Positions 1-10,712 of a stretch of DNA of 64,000 nt are shown here, one piece after another (the stretch's first letter is position 1; each line of letters opens with the position of its first letter). The stretch comes from Myotis daubentonii. Taxonomy: Eukaryota; Chordata; Mammalia; Chiroptera; Vespertilionidae. The notes beneath the pieces are model-generated. The model had not been told where the DNA came from. It saw only the letters and a list, made by a program, of their open reading frames with translations, and searched no databases. Location: contig NC_081848.1 in assembly GCF_963259705.1 (NCBI RefSeq), positions 56,726,895 through 56,790,894 of the forward strand, written 5' to 3'. Both the position numbers and the translations under genes were made by a program.

Positions 1-555
1 GCCACTGCATCTGCTGCTCTCAAGCATTTCAGACAGGCCCGTCCCACCCCTGGCCCAGGGCTGTGCAGCTGTGTCAACAGGCCTTTGAAGTTCACACACA
101 CCAGCTTACTGGTCAGCAGCCCCTGGGATCATCTCTACCACCTTTGTCACAGGAAATCAGGAAAGACGTGTGGAAAGCTGGCATTGCCTGAGAGATGGGA
201 AGGAAAATGATGGGGTTCTTGATGAAATAGAGGAGAAATGTACCCAAATTCATGGTCCAATTCCATCGGTAGGATCTGGGATTGTTCCTCATGGATCTAT
301 CCCCTTCTGGCTCAAATCAATACAGTGAATTGGTTTGTCTTTAATTGGACCCAAATATGTGCCAAGCAGTGTTTCTGTGGGGCTTAACACAGCGACTGTG
401 TGCTGGTGATGCTGGTTGTTCTGCAAGATCTGGAAAGAGCTTCTGAATCATCAAGACATGAATAAACAATGTTCAGGAGAATGTGAGTGCAGGTTATTTA
501 TTTATTTAGTATTCTCTCTTTGGGGGCATTAATGTTTTTGTTTTTAGCATTTACT
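1..555. other. Unique sequence, no gene seen
   Basis: I see no repeat family, exon with convincing splice sites or RNA gene here. The only local feature is an AT-rich stretch near 495-550. Confidence 0.5.
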
Positions 556-775
556 GTGACCTCTCTACGGTGCAGGCATTTTGCCAGCGCTCTACATTAT
601 TATCAATGTACTCTCGTTTAATCTTCACCACATTCCTGAGAAGTATGTTTTTATCTGTTTTGTAAATGAGGAAAGCTCTGGGAGGTTAAAACTGGCTGAG
701 GGTAACCCAGCTAGTAAACAGCATAGCAGGGACCCCTCACTCTCTGACACTCAAGCTCATATTCAGAACTTCTGC
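556..775 (-). repeat. MIR SINE relic, antisense
   Basis: The order of landmarks is that of a reversed MIR: 'tttaatcttcaccac', then 'gtaaatgaggaaa', then 'acccagctagtaaac', then 'agcagggac'. MIRs are ancient tRNA-derived SINEs shared by all mammals. The 76-codon frame across it is not a gene. Confidence 0.7.
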
Positions 776-869
776 TCTGTGCTGCCTACGGGCATAGCTT
801 TGTTTGGATAATGTGCTGGGGAACTAGGAATCAGATCTTTGGTGACTAGCAAGCCTGTGCACATCCTCT

Positions 870-1440
870 TGGTCATTGAGTCCCATCAGTTTTTCCTTTC
901 CAACGTCCCTTGCATTCTTGGCATTCTTACCCTTGTTATTGCACACTTGGACTATTGCAGTAGCCTTCTGCTCACATTGTCACCAGTCTTTTCCTTTTTC
1001 ACCCTTTTCGGCTTCTCCTGCCAGATTCATCGTCCTTTAACACTGCTTTGTCCTAAAATGTTTAATTTAAGATGGAATCTCTCTGGCTCACAGGATAAAG
1101 TCAATATTCAGGGCTTGACATCAAGACCACCCCCTCCCCCGCCCTTCCCCACACTAGCCATGATTGGCCTCAAACTTGCTTTCCAGCCTTACCCACCATT
1201 TCATGCAATTACTGCATGTTGCCTTGGATTTTCTAACTTCAGCATCGTTGCCCATGAAGTATCCTCTGTCTAGAATGTTGCACATCTTTTCACCCAGCCG
1301 CCCCTCTGTTAAAACTTTATCCTGGTCTAGCTGAGATGGCCTGTCTTCAAAGAAGCTTTCTTTAGTTGCTTAGCAGGAATGATGCCCCTTGAACATTTTG
1401 TAATTAAACAGTACATTTCACATGTTGCTTCACTGTAGTT
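870..1440 (+). repeat. LINE-2 (L2) 3' part, sense
   Basis: Decayed L2 ORF2/3'UTR text is readable: a 'ggactattgcagtagcc' stretch, 'ctcacaggataaagtcaatattc', and the later 'tagaatgttgcacatc' and 'cttcaaagaagctttc' blocks, in L2 order. The 144-codon frame at 839-1273 is a chance frame in this relic. Confidence 0.6.
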
Positions 1441-1494
1441 ATTTGTGTCAGTATTTCCTCCTTAATCCTAATATGAGGATGGAATCTGTGTGTA

Positions 1495-1501
<7 letters not shown>

Positions 1502-1549
<48 letters not shown>
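1502..1549 (+). repeat. (GT)n microsatellite
   Basis: About 24 uninterrupted GT units. The histidine/threonine-rich frame on the opposite strand is only this repeat translated. Confidence 0.98.
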
Positions 1550-1550
<1 letters not shown>

Positions 1551-1644
1551 CCACTATGGTCATTCCCATTAGCCTAGTACTGTGTACATAGTAAACCCTT
1601 ACTTGGTTCATGAATGAAATAATAAATGGGAAAACCAGATAGTA

Positions 1645-1850
1645 ATAAATAAGATTTATTGAGTGTTTACTATGTGCCAGACAGTATTCTTTGTGCTTTT
1701 GTAGGTAACAATTTCTGTAATTTTTGCAACTTTTCCAAGATATAGGTGATATTATTGCCTCCAAGACAGACGAGGAAACCAGGGCACTGTGAGCTGAACT
1801 AACTTGTCGAAGTTAGTGGACCCAGGATTCAAATCCAAGCAGCCTGCCTC
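1645..1850 (-). repeat. MIR SINE relic, antisense
   Basis: Reads 'gagtgtttactatgtgccagac', then 'gacgaggaaaccagggc', then 'acccaggattcaaatccaagc', the typical reversed MIR order. Confidence 0.7.
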
Positions 1851-2214
1851 CAGAGCCTAGCTATTCACTGTGGCTAACTCTCCAGGACTCTTTTTATCTT
1901 TCCATGGAAGGCTAATAGGTGGCCTCTCATAAGAGCTAGTTCATGGGCTTATAGATTTATCATTTGTGGCAGGTTCAGGAGAGCCTGAGAATGGTTAGGA
2001 CCCAGTAGTTCTTCTCTAAGCTGGAACACAGAGCTTTGCCCATTTTGGTAATGTGCACTGGGCAAATTGGCGAGCCAATGTAGCCAGCCCTGAGTGCTGG
2101 CGTTCCCCAGGCGACGGGTGCTATGTAAAAACAGCACATGTTTTCCATGTCGTGTGAAACATAGTAACTTTGTTCACAGTAGTCAGACTATGGGCCTGGG
2201 ATGCCTATAATATC
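1851..2214. other. Unique sequence, no gene seen
   Basis: No recognised repeat or coding signal. A 62-codon minus-strand frame lacks supporting splice or family features. Confidence 0.5.
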
Positions 2215-2455
2215 CCACTTTAGGCGTGAGATGATTACTCATTAATAATCCTGCTTGGTCTTGTGCACAAACTCATCTCATAATTAACTGTTATGTTTTT
2301 CTTAACTTGACAACTCAGTCTGTGTACCAGAGTGACTGCAAACCCACATTTATCTACTTTAGCAAACATTTGCATGTGCAGCAATTAGATTCACATATTG
2401 TGTGATCAGCATCCTTTGCTAATTGCATAATTTTTCTGCATTTAATCATCAAATG
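2215..2455. promoter_or_regulatory. Candidate conserved regulatory block
   Basis: Repeat-free AT-rich DNA with many homeodomain-type cores: TTAATAA, TAATTAA, GCAATTAG, GCTAATTGC and TTTAATCA. Undecayed TAAT clusters of this type are common in developmental enhancers. This is inference from composition only; no alignment could be run. Confidence 0.3.
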
Positions 2456-2502
2456 GCCTCCTCCTACTCCTCCTCCTCCTCGTCCTCCTCTTCCTCCTTG
2501 TC
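2456..2502 (+). repeat. (TCC)n-rich low-complexity tract
   Basis: Imperfect CTCCTC/TCCTCC run of about 45 bases, pyrimidine only apart from single A and G interruptions. Confidence 0.85.
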
Positions 2503-4374
2503 TACCTGGTTTGCTGCTGGTTGTGAGCTGCATGTGGAATATCAGGCCGAGGCACCTACAATCACAGACCCAAAGATATTCTAGGGCTGGAGGGATTGCT
2601 TCCGTATGTATAGGTCAAGAAATGAAGGCCCATGGAAGTAAAGGGACTCACCTCTCACCTATCCAAATGGCTCAGTGAGTTCCTGAAAGATTGAGTACAT
2701 CTGCCAAGAATATCTCCCAAGCCATTCCAGTGTAGAAATTCCATGAATAATTCAAGGCGGTCTTGACAATTAGTCTGGAGCCTGAGTCTGGGCTCAAGAT
2801 TAGGCTGGGCCTAAAAGAAATCAGGTTATAGGCAAGGAAGAATCTTGAGATGTTCCGAAGTTTTAACTCTTAGCAGTTGTTTACCAGCTTCAGGCTGCTT
2901 ATTGCCAGCAGATGTTTCATGATAAGGAAGGCTGGCGAAACTCTTCCCTTCTTTCTGCCTCTTTTTGTAAAATTCTTTATTCCTCTACAGAGCTAGGTTA
3001 GAAGAGAGTAGAAGCAATTAGGGATTAGCATAGAAAGAATCAGAATATTAAGAGCTAAATGGAACTCAAAGATCTGCTCTACTCAGCTTGTTTTATAATG
3101 AAATGCAGAGGGCCATATCTAAGGTCACGGGTCTGGGACTTGAGTCTGAGTCCTTCCTCGCAGTTCAGGTTTTTCTCACTACAGTGCCCTGCTAATGAAG
3201 AGACCAAGAGGACACCATGTGTTTTTACTCCTCGCACTCCCTCCCTCCCTTGGCACCTACACTTTACATAGAGTACTAAGCCAGGAGTGGAGGGATGCAG
3301 AGCTCAGACCTTGATCTTGGCTGGGATAAAAGGGTGAGGGAAGGGGACCCATCCACATGAAGAAGATACCTGCTTCCCATTGTGGAGATTTTGAACTTAG
3401 AGAGGATTTAAGAGAAGGCAATGAGGCCCATCACAGTACTGGCCCACAGTAGGAACTCCACTGATATTTGCAGGATGAATGTGTATGCTGGCAAGGGGAT
3501 GAGGGTGGGGTGATGAGGTTAGACAGATAAGAGCCGGCCAACTGTTGCTACCTGCAGTTTCTTTGCTTGGAAGGCAGAGGAAATCATGAGACCTGTCATA
3601 ATGGACTTTATCTCTTCATCTGCCCAGGAAGAAAGATCTGCTCATCAATGTGGCAGCACTAGGAGTCATGGGGCTGGATGATACAGTCCAGTGGTATGCT
3701 CAAAGAGGAGAACGGCTGTTAACCTCTGCCACATCTCTGGAGCTGGGACACCTTCCTGCTGCTGCCGAGAGGGTTAGGATTGCCCTGCTCTGAGCCTACA
3801 GCAGCCAGGGCAGACGTCTACGGTGGCACTGGACACCCTCTTTCAGATATGCCCTCTGTATCTTCTAGCTCCTGACACTTATCTAGGGACTGGTTTGCTC
3901 AGTAAACGTGTATTGAATGAATGAATGGATGGATTGTACAATGTTGAGATGTATGGCTGCTATCTAGTCGGTAGGGAGAGAACAAATGGAATGGCCAAAT
4001 AATGCTAAAATATTTTAATTGCCTATATAGATGGACCAGAGCAATAAGGTTAGATTGACCTAGTGCAAATGTAACACAAAGTTGACATTTAGTTTTAAAA
4101 AAATTGATTGTCCAAAGAGTGTGTAATACTTGAAGGGGTGCAGTCCATGTTTTTTAAAAAAGCCAGGAGGGGGTAGGTATCAGTGGGCTATAAGTTCAAT
4201 ATGAAACTTAGATTGCGATGTAGCTGCTAAAACGGGGTTGGATTCCATAAGTTGAAGCCGGGTCCAGATCAGTGCAGGTGACATTCCCTGTAGTGTTTGG
4301 GCTTGCTCAGGTCACAGCCAGGGCATGATGTTCATTTGGGGTTCTATTAATAGCCACACCTTAACTTGGTTGGG
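2503..4374. other. Mostly unique sequence, no gene seen
   Basis: No gene recognised. Short L2-tail-like pieces occur near 3430-3480 ('ggcccacagtaggaactcc') and 3840-3935 (ending 'tattgaatgaatgaatgga'). The remainder shows no repeat I can name. Confidence 0.45.
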
Positions 4375-4530
4375 CCCAGTGATTTAGTTTACAAAGTGTT
4401 TTCCCAGGCATTATCTTGTTACACTGCCCTAATTAAGATGGTTTATATACTGGCAAGGGCAAGCCAACTTGCTTAAGGTCACCTCACTGGCGAGTGGCAG
4501 AGCCCAGCCTTCTGACCCTTGTCTGTACTC
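4375..4530 (-). repeat. MIR SINE relic, antisense
   Basis: Contains 'cattatcttgttacactg', then 'ttaaggtcacctcactggc', then 'gagtggcagagcccagcc', the reversed MIR core and tRNA head. Confidence 0.6.
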
Positions 4531-4744
4531 TTTCTGCTGCATCATGTCCCTTTATGTGGATCAGAGCCCCCGCTGTGCAGCCTCTAAAAGCAAGGCCAGC
4601 ACGACTCTTGTCAAGTGCTGTCAACAGTGGACACGCTCAGATGGGCACCTCGCCATCAGGCAGCCTGACAGTGATGCCTTAGAAACGACTTTTCCTAACT
4701 CAGGAGGGCTTTGACAGGCCAGCTCACACCCGTACGCACAATGA

Positions 4745-4812
4745 CCCAGATCTGACACAGATTAAGATATACGTTACCAACCCCCCCCCCCCAAATTTCC
4801 CTCATGTCAACA
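4745..4812 (-). repeat. Short L1M 3'UTR fragment
   Basis: The 'cacagattaagatat', C-run and 'aaatttccctc' sequence matches the L1M fragment near 6560-6605 almost base for base. The cytosine run has expanded to about 12 C. Confidence 0.5.
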
Positions 4813-4929
4813 CTGACAACAGAAAACATCAAACATCACCTCCCCTCGGAGGGAGCCCAGGAAAGGACAAATCTCCACGCTCAGCTCCCTTGGAAAGGAT
4901 TTATGAGCTGGGGTGTAAAGGAGGAAGAG

Positions 4930-5025
4930 GAAGGGAAAATAGCTAACATCTGTCAGGTGCCTATTAAATGTCTGGCTCAAGACATTCCACATTTATTTGA
5001 CTTTCCTGTTCTTAACACAGTACCT
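4930..5025 (-). repeat. MIR fragment, antisense
   Basis: 'aatagctaacatctgtcagg' and 'cacatttatttgactttcc' match the 3' portion of MIR in reverse. Confidence 0.45.
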
Positions 5026-5159
5026 GTCTACAGCCTCACTGCTCAACTTGGTCACCATTTGGCTCCTCTACTCCCTAGTGTTGGGTTGTCATAATAATCC
5101 CTCACATGCACCTGGTCTCCCCCAATGGTTATCTTATTCACTTAAAAAAAGCCTGTGAA

Positions 5160-5405
5160 GAAAGGAAAAAACTGCATGATCTCATTTGTACATGGAATCT
5201 AAAAAGGTCTAATACATAGAAGCAGAGTGTCAAACAGTGGTTACCAAGTGGAAATGGGAAGATGCTGGTCAAAGGGTACAAAGTTGTTGTAATGTAAAGT
5301 GACTAAGTCTAGAGAATGACAGATACTCTTAATAACACTGTACCGAATACTGGAAATATGCTAAGAGAGTAGAATTCAGGTGCTCTCGTCACAGGAAGAT
5401 AACTA
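5160..5405 (+). repeat. L1M 3' end, sense
   Basis: Carries L1 3'-end landmarks in order: 'ctgcatgatctcatttgtac', 'tggaatctaaaaaggtc', 'agcagagtgtcaaacag', 'tggttaccaagtgg', 'cactgtaccgaatactgg'. It is an old 5'-truncated LINE-1. Confidence 0.7.
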
Positions 5406-5849
5406 TGTGAGGAGATGTTATGTTACTTAGCTTGGCCAGTAAGATTTTCATTGTGTGAATGTATACCAAGTCATCATTTTTATGAAGAACAAGAAAATAA
5501 GAGATGGGAGGGGCAGAGATTATTTCCTCATTTCATAATGACACACAAGAATGCCCTTCCATCCTTTTGTCCATTTATACATTCATCTCTTCATTTATTC
5601 ATTCAATGACTGTTAATCTACCAATATGATAGGATCTGTGTAATGCACTAGGGAAGCAGAAATGTCTGGGAAGGTCTTGAGAGAGAGAATATAAACTTAA
5701 AATAAAAGGAGGTATCATGTTTGTGCCTCATGTAGGAAAGCCACGCTCTTAAATAGGGTAGTGGGGTGTCATTGCATACCATGACCAGTAGGTGGTGCTC
5801 TGGACCCCAGGAGCTCAAGAGCCCTTTTCAGCATTTCATGCCAAGTTTT
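5406..5849. other. Unique sequence with possible L2 fragment
   Basis: No gene. 5560-5700 ('ttcatttattcattcaatg') resembles an antisense L2/MIR tail. A CTCF-like motif lies at 5783-5801. Confidence 0.4.
5783..5801 (+). promoter_or_regulatory. CTCF-like motif
   Basis: 'gaccagtaggtggtgctc' fits the CTCF core pattern CCANYAGRKGGYR. This is a match by eye; binding cannot be judged from sequence. Confidence 0.35.
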
Positions 5850-5990
5850 AATTTTATATTCATTACTGTACTTAAAATCAAATTCTAAGTCATATCATTG
5901 AAAGGCTGTATTCAATTTGATTTTAATTCCATTTATTTGCCTTTAATTGCACCATGTTCTTCTAAAAGTGGTTAAATTAAATCTAGTTGT
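5850..5990. other. AT-rich repeat-free block
   Basis: Dense ATTT/TTAATT cores ('ttgattttaattcc', 'gcctttaattgc', 'gttaaattaaatc') without signs of a decayed repeat. Possibly regulatory, on weak evidence. Confidence 0.25.
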
Positions 5991-6153
5991 GTCAGGGCTT
6001 TCTGGGTAAGTGAAAGACATGTCCAGGAAATTCAGACTCCCAAGTAAATTAGCATCTCCAGTGACTGGTATTAGGTCCTGGAGTCCTTTCTTAGGAAATG
6101 CTCATGAAAAGTGAATGCTATCGGGAAAAGATTTGGAAGGTTACACTTTAAAA

Positions 6154-6357
6154 CAGGGGTCCTCAAACTACGGCCCACGGGCCAAATGCAAATACAAATA
6201 TTGTATTTGTTCCCATTTTGTTTTTTTTACTTCAAAATAAGATATGTGCAGTGTGCATAGGAATTTGTTCATAGTTTTTTTTAAACTATAGTCTGGCCCT
6301 CCAACAGTCTGAGGGACAGTGAACTGGCCTCCTGTTTAAAAAGTTTGAGGACCCCTG
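6154..6357. mobile_element. Short non-autonomous hAT element (204 bp)
   Basis: The terminal inverted repeats are near perfect: CAGGGGTCCTCAAACT on the left and AGTTTGAGGACCCCTG on the right. They are flanked by identical 8-bp target duplications CTTTAAAA (6146-6153 and 6358-6365). An 8-bp duplication and CAGGGG ends are hallmarks of the hAT superfamily. There is no transposase. From memory the text resembles the hAT1/OposCharlie-type elements that several tetrapods acquired by horizontal transfer; that assignment needs a library search. Confidence 0.85.
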
Positions 6358-6464
6358 CTTTAAAATGTCAGGATATCTCCCAGTGGTGAGAATACAGATG
6401 GTTTATTTTCATGCTTGTCTGTATTTTATTCATTTTTTTACAATGAGCATGTATTAATTTGTTT

Positions 6465-6760
6465 GTTTTTAGTTTTTTATTGAAGTATAATCTACAAATG
6501 GAAAAATATGCAAATCTTAAGCAAACAACTTGGATTTACATATTTATACACATGTGTAGCACAGATTAAGATATGTTACCAAAACCCCCCAAATTTCCCT
6601 CGTGTCCCTTCCCAGTAACCATCCCACCCTCCTCCACTGACCCCCTAGGAACCACTATCCTAACACATAGATTACTTTTGCCTAGTTTGGAACTTCATAT
6701 GTATGGAATATATAAAAACTGACCAATCTGTCTTGTTGTTGTTGTGTAGCAAAAGCCTGT
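6465..6760 (-). repeat. L1M 3'UTR, antisense
   Basis: Readable old L1 tail in reverse: 'tttttattgaagtataatc', 'gcaaatcttaagcaaac', 'aaatttccctcgtgtccc', 'gaaccactatcctaac', 'acttttgcctagtttgg'. Confidence 0.65.
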
Positions 6761-7769
6761 TCTTCAATAGTGTATAGTATTCAATTCTGAATATATTGTA
6801 GTTATATATTTTTATAGTTGAAAAAATACTAAAAATGATTTAATATAGACATAGAAACTGCTTCTCATGCTGGAGGCCAAGAAGACATTTCAACTGCAAG
6901 TTAATCCTCAAGTGCATGGACTTAGCCATGCAGGCATTGGTTTGAGCACAGAAGCTCGGGGTCTTTGAGAGAGGACGGGAGTCAGCTACTTGTTGGACAT
7001 TGGGTGAGGCTAGTTCTGACTCTCCCCCTGGGGTGCCCTTGGGGCAAGTCTCAGTTTCCTTGTCTGTAAAATGTGTAGTGGTGCCAGATTGAGAAGGAAA
7101 AAAACCAGAACATCCAATTAAACTTGAATTTCAAATAACCATGGAACAGAAGCAAGAGAGAGGGAAGGGCAAGAGACAAGTCAGAGTGGGAGAAGGGACT
7201 TGGAGCTCCTGGCCTTCCCCAGAACCACGGGTTCCGCACACACTTGGTGGGACCTTCCTCCCTGAGGACAGACCCTTGCATCTGTGAGGGAACCAAAGCC
7301 TGTGCCTGGCTCTGTGATGCTCCCCGTCCCCAAATCCAAGGGGAGGGGCCTTGAACTCTCCTTGCTGCTGTTCTCAGCCTGAAACACACAGTGGTTCTCC
7401 CTTGTCAAGCCCCCACTCTGGAGCTCAGATGGATGATCTGCACTTTTCCAAAGGTGCTTGTGAAACCAAGCCTAGATTTGTGTCACCTGTCTCCCTTTCA
7501 ATGTCTGTGACCATTTTAGGTTCTTAATAGATAGTTATTCCTCATTTTTGGTATGGATTCTGTATTAGTAGATTCACCTAGTTGCTAAAATGTATTTGTA
7601 ACCTCCAACTCAATCCTCACTGGCTCTCGTGGTCCTTCACTGCCATGTGCAGAGTTCCCGTCAGGCCTGTTCCCAGCTGTGGTGCAGTGAGGCAATGCTC
7701 TGCCTTGTCTCAGTTGGACTCTAAGTAAGTGTCCTTTTGAGGTCTTCTTAGGGCCTTTTCCCCCTCAAC
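6761..7769. other. Mostly unique sequence, no gene seen
   Basis: A short MIR piece (about 7035-7085, 'tctcagtttccttgtctg') is visible. The two overlapping minus-strand frames at 7051-7408 have no family signature and are taken as chance. Confidence 0.45.
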
Positions 7770-8270
7770 CCCCCTTTTTATTTATTTTTTTTTGCGTTTT
7801 CGTGCTTTTGTGTGTGTGATTTTGCTGTTTAAAGCAGCGGTCGCCAACCCGTGGTCCGCAGACCACTGGTGGTCCGTGAGATCCGAAAGGTTGGCGACCG
7901 CTGGTTAAAAGTGTCCCCAAATGTACTGAAAATGCTGTCTAGTGTTTCTAAGCACAAGAAGGCAGTGAGGTGCCTTACAGAGAAAATACGTGTGTTTGAC
8001 AAGCTTCATTCAGGCCTGAGTTATAGTTTTGTTGACCATGAGTTCAATGTTAACGAATCAATAATATACATCAGGTAAAGGAAGGTGTCTTTAAACAGAA
8101 ACACACATAAAACAAGGTATGTATTGACTGATGGACAAAAATGTTGTGACCAGAGGCTCCCAGTAACCTAACCCTGTATTTCCCCTGGGAGCAGTGGTTC
8201 CGTATTCGCTAATTCAGTATTCGCGGTGACTTTATAAAAACATAACTATGAGAATAACAAGAATCCACTG
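7770..8270 (-). mobile_element. Tigger-type (mariner superfamily) relic
   Basis: This is an old non-coding Tigger-like DNA transposon in reverse. Recognisable blocks are 'gcgttttcgtgcttttgtg', the 'taagcacaagaaggcagtg' and 'ggtgccttacagagaaaat' region, 'gacaaaaatgttgtgacc', 'gggagcagtggttccg' and the terminal 'ataacaagaatccactg'. A 69-bp hAT MITE at 7835-7903 splits it. The 75-codon frame across it is a remnant or chance frame, with no transposase motif. Confidence 0.65.
7835..7903. mobile_element. 69-bp hAT MITE nested in the Tigger relic
   Basis: Begins CAGCGGTCGCCAACC and ends GGTTGGCGACCGCTG, perfect 15-nt inverted termini, with near-matching 8-bp flanks GTTTAAAG (7827-7834) and GTTAAAAG (7904-7911). 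The middle holds a second small palindrome, GTGGTCCGCAGACCAC. Almost the whole element can fold into one hairpin. Related copies lie at 51,728-51,856. Confidence 0.85.
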
Positions 8271-8284
8271 CATGTGACCAGTTG

Positions 8285-8660
8285 TCTTCTAGGCACCACA
8301 TGAACTGGTTGCCCATTATCTTCTCTCTCATGACTGTATCCCCTCCAGCACTTTTTTTTTCTTCCATTTTTATAACATTCCAGCAGGCTTGGACCTTGGG
8401 GCCTTTGCATTGCTGTTACCTGGAACACCTTTCCCCCGGGCGTTGTGCAGTTCATGTCAAAGGCCATCATCTCAGAGAGGCCCTCTCCGCCACCTTACCC
8501 CCTTTGTCCTGCTTGATTCGTCTTCATAACACTCCTTGGTATTATATCATATGTATTTCTGTCTACGGGGAGTTTTCCCTGTTTGTTCATTGCTGTCTGC
8601 TCAGTGCCTTGCACAATGACTGGTGTAGATGAGGTGCAAATTGAATATATTTTTTGAATT
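8285..8660 (+). repeat. L2 3' end, sense
   Basis: L2 3' text is clear: 'cttggggcctttgcattgc', 'ctggaacacctttccc', 'tcagagaggccctctcc', 'ctgctcagtgccttgcac'. Confidence 0.7.
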
Positions 8661-8919
8661 AATTAATGCTTCTTGAAGCTGTTACCTCTCTGTGGCTTCT
8701 AGGTGTGCCACATTTCACAGAAGCAGTGATCCTGGCCTCGCTCACTGGCGCCTGCAGGGCATCAGGACTGGTACTCTTTTTTGGTTCACTGGGACCCTAG
8801 GAGAGAGGAAGCCTGTTTAGCAAGAAGCAGGCTCATCCCCAGAAACCTCTGCCCAAATCAGTGTGTCCTGATCTGGGGATGAAGAATCTTTCCCACCTCC
8901 CCAGCGACCCTCTTTATTA

Positions 8920-9245
8920 TAGTCTCAGTATTCGGTTATGATTCCTATTAATCACATGCAATAACCCTCCCAATTATTAAATTATACAGACATGCATTCC
9001 CTCAGCCAAACGCTAATTATTTACTAAAATAGATTAACATATAGAAAAGCCTCAGTACTATGAAGGCTGGAACTTAGATAATGAGTTTCTCGGGCATAAG
9101 AAGCCCAGACAGGCTTTTTTTGGGTGAAATAAATACACTGATTACTGCGAAGCTCATCGTGCTGGCATTATGCCATTTGCTATTTTTTTTTTTTTTTAAT
9201 AAACACAGCTCGAGTTGTTTATCAGTTTTCCATATGATTTAGCGA
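8920..9245. promoter_or_regulatory. Candidate conserved regulatory block
   Basis: Repeat-free AT-rich sequence dense in homeobox/POU-like cores: CTATTAATCACATGCAA, CCAATTATTAAATTA, CGCTAATTATTTAC, GATTAACATA, TGCAATTAAC. Sharp, undecayed motifs and absence of repeats suggest constraint. This is inference only. Confidence 0.35.
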
Positions 9246-9502
9246 GGCATCCCTTTGCAATTAACAGCCATGGTAGGAGTGGGAGTGGGAATGGGGAGAA
9301 CATGTTCTTACCAGCCTCCCCGTTCCGGGGTGCCAAAGTTGCTCATTTGGGGCTTTCTTTGTGATTTAACGTGCCTGCCAATGAGCAGGCCTGGTGTTGA
9401 CAATAAACTTCACTTGGAAAGGCATCTCCAGGACACCAGCCTTAGCAGGGTGGGGAGCCAATCAAGGGGAAACAACCATGCAAATCTAAACTCTCCAGAG
9501 CC

Positions 9503-9742
9503 ACCCAGCCAATGTTTTTATAAAGTCACCACGAATACTGAATTGAGCATCGACCTATGAACCAGGAGGTCATTGTTCAGATTCCCGGTCAGGGCACATG
9601 CCTGGGTTGCAGGCTCCATCCCCAGTCTGGGGTGTGCAGGAGGCAGCCAACCAATGATTCTCTCTCATCATTGATGTTTCTATCTTTCCCTCTCTTTTCC
9701 TCTCTGAAATCAATAAAAATATATTAAAACAAAGCAAAAAAA
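9503..9742 (+). mobile_element. Ves-type SINE with a Tigger-derived 5' end
   Basis: From about 9543 this is a bat Ves SINE: 'gagcatcgacctatgaacc', 'ttcccggtcagggcac', 'tgcctgggttgcaggctc', 'aatgattctctctcatc', then 'gaaatcaataaaaatat' and an A-rich tail. Upstream, 'gtttttataaagtcacc' followed by 'acgaatactgaatt' is the reverse complement of the Tigger end at about 8205-8245. Near-identical 15-bp flanks AAACTCTCCAGAGCC (9488-9502) and AACCTCTCCAGAGCC (9743-9757) enclose both parts, so they were inserted together. The tRNA A-box region is missing. Confidence 0.75.
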
Positions 9743-10024
9743 AACCTCTCCAGAGCCCCTGCCACAACCTGGTGAGAGAATCAAGGTCTGCCTTCCGTCC
9801 CGTTCTCTGCTGGGCAGTGGGCCCTCTTGCCACAGGTCTTCCAGAGGAATCCCCCGGTTATTAAGCATCTCCAGAATGGCCTCATGGACACATGTTTGGG
9901 AAACAGGATTTATCAGTAATTATGGCTAAAAACTCTTATTTTTCATGGTACTCACTAAGCCACTCAGTCTCCTAAATTATTTTAGCTAGTGATTAAGGGA
10001 CTATGTCATGTTCACCAATAGACT

Positions 10025-10225
10025 CTTGGATCATTCATTCATTCGACAAGCATGTGCTCTATAGTATAGTATTGAGAGCTCATGGAGCTTACAACTTACC
10101 GTATTCATTCATTTAAAAATATATATTGCACATCTACTATATGTTAGGCACCGGGGCGGTGGGTGAACTAGGCAGAAGGTTCCTGTGTCACGGAGCTTGC
10201 CTTCAGGATGGGGGTGAAGGTGCAT
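10025..10225 (-). repeat. L2 fragment, antisense
   Basis: 'cattcattcattcgacaagc', 'gcacatctactatatg', 'gttaggcaccggg' and 'cacggagcttgccttcagg' follow the reversed L2 3' end. Confidence 0.5.
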
Positions 10226-10234
10226 GGCCCCTGG

Positions 10235-10712
10235 TAGTCCCAGCTTTGTGTAATTCCCAACTCTTGAGTGTGGGCTGGACATAGTGACTCACCACTAAGA
10301 AATAGGTGCAGTCAACGTGATGGGATGTCACTTCTGGTTAGTTTGCAAAAGCATTCCATCTTGCTCACTCGCCCTCTCTTGCCCTCTTGCTCTCTCGGAT
10401 GAGGCAGCTGTCACGTAGCGAGAGGCTCGGTGGAGAGACCTACATGGCAAGAACTGAGGGTGACCTCTGACTCAGAGTCCTGAGACTGTGTCCTCAAACC
10501 ATCCTGCCAACAACCACATGAATGAGCTGAGAAGCACGTCCTCCCAGTTGAGCCTTGAGGACACCGCAGCCCAGATCGCAGCCTGTGAGACTCAGAGTGG
10601 TGGGGACACGGCTAGCTCCCCCGGGTTCCTGACCCACAGGAATCATGAGATAGTAAATGTTGTTTTTAAGCTGCTACGTTTTGGGACAATTTGTTAAGGA
10701 TAACAGTATGGG
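10235..10712 (+). repeat. MLT1-type LTR (ERVL-MaLR), sense
   Basis: Landmarks of an MLT1 solo LTR in order: 'ttgagtgtgggctggacat', 'gtgatgggatgtcacttc', 'gctctctcggatgaggcag', 'catgaatgagctgagaagc', 'tcctgacccacagg', 'catgagatagtaaatgttg' and the closing 'acgttttgggacaatttg'. No internal retroviral sequence is attached. Confidence 0.75.
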
